A DNA stretch of 6,878 bases from Planctomycetia bacterium (GTDB lineage Bacteria > Planctomycetota > Phycisphaerae > Phycisphaerales > UBA1924). This document shows positions 6,424 through 6,878 of this stretch, piece after piece. A program made the translations under genes and the position numbers. Position 1 is the first letter of the stretch. Each line of letters begins with the position of its first letter. The stretch is taken from positions 1 through 6,878 of the forward strand of contig SXOY01000079.1 of NCBI GenBank assembly GCA_005776545.1. The letters are read 5' to 3'. Below the pieces are notes generated by a model. The model saw only the letters and a list, made by a program, of their open reading frames with translations, searched no databases and was not told where the DNA came from.

Positions 6424-6878
6424 ATGGCCCGTGTACCGAAAGATCCCAATACGTTCACTGACTTTGTCGCGACCCTCATTCGCAAAATGCAGCCTCGATT
6501 CGAAGTCGAAGTTCTGGGCACACGCGAACTGCTCGTCAATGGCCGCCGCCTCGACCTTGAAAACCTCTACCGCATGGTCTCACACGAGCCAGTCCGCGGC
6601 AAGCAAATCGTCGATCATTATCTTGACCAGCTCTTTTCGGGCGAGGCCATGCAACTCCTGGCGATGACGCTTGAGTTTGCCCGTCCCAGAATTATGCCGC
6701 GTATTCAGCCCGACTCCATCTTTGAACATCTCAATCGCGAACAGGTTGCACACGTGCCATACGTCAACGGCACCAGTATCGTCTTCGTCACCGATCTTCC
6801 CAACATGACTGTGTCGATCACCACCGAGCAGGCCATTCGCTGGGGACTCTCGATTGACGATCTCGATGAAATCGCACG
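6424..6878 (+). CDS. DUF1444/YtpQ-type conserved protein, 3' end cut off by the window
   Basis: The frame is open from the ATG at 6424 to the right edge, giving the first 151 residues of a cytoplasmic-looking protein (no signal peptide or membrane segment). The pattern fits DUF1444 as I remember it: an N-terminal helix with FVATLIRKM, a short strand region ending LLVNGRRLDLENLYRMV (36-52), then ARPRIMPRIQP (86-96), FVTDLPNMTVSI (121-132) and the acidic RWGLSIDDLDEIA (139-151), where the family usually continues into an Asn-Leu. Function of the family is unknown, so none is assigned. The frame is also open upstream to a stop at 6217-6219, with an ATG at 6277, but the intervening residues are not protein-like and 6424 has the better ribosome site. 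The gene points away from acpP and shares its upstream region. Confidence 0.75.
   Translation, partial: MARVPKDPNTFTDFVATLIRKMQPRFEVEVLGTRELLVNGRRLDLENLYRMVSHEPVRGKQIVDHYLDQLFSGEAMQLLAMTLEFARPRIMPRIQPDSIFEHLNREQVAHVPYVNGTSIVFVTDLPNMTVSITTEQAIRWGLSIDDLDEIA

Noticed and set aside
6198..6539. 113-codon open frame on -
   Set aside because: It overlaps antisense the well-supported DUF1444-type frame and has no recognisable domain.

Overview
The window looks like a piece of a Planctomycetota chromosome, most likely of the class Phycisphaerae. The evidence is indirect. The large secreted-type protein carries a short Leu-Glu-Ser-Arg-x-Leu-Phe-Ala segment near its N-terminus that resembles the LEPR-x-LL signature common in planctomycete exported proteins. 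The M24 peptidase and the DUF1444-type protein also read like the versions I associate with that phylum. No mobile element, CRISPR array, tRNA or rRNA is visible. Both ends of the window cut through genes.

Layout, left to right. (1) The 3' part of an M24-family metallopeptidase (Xaa-Pro aminopeptidase/prolidase type) on + runs to 889, followed by a weak hairpin and a plausible sigma70-type promoter. (2) A small exported DUF1579-family protein on + (1070-1792) ends at a very strong, bidirectional hairpin terminator (1817-1848) shared with the converging gene. (3) A 779-residue predicted exported cyclophilin-type peptidyl-prolyl isomerase on - (1865-4204) carries about 500 residues of degenerate beta-rich modules after its catalytic domain. 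(4) A fatty-acid synthesis pair on -, acpP (5719-5967, GTG start) and fabF (4415-5689), is separated by 29 bases and preceded by a good promoter. A perfect 10-bp inverted repeat lies in the inferred acpP leader. (5) A roughly 300-base stretch without a gene leads to a divergent + gene (6424 to the window end) encoding the N-terminal part of a DUF1444/YtpQ-type protein.

Functionally, only acpP and fabF form an obvious working unit: the acyl carrier protein carries the growing chain, and the condensing enzyme extends it. The other genes look like independent transcription units: a cytoplasmic peptidase, two exported or cell-envelope proteins and one conserved protein of unknown function. I do not see a defence, secretion or biosynthetic gene system beyond this. 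The features most worth following up are the inverted repeat in the acpP-fabF leader and the repeat-bearing exported cyclophilin.
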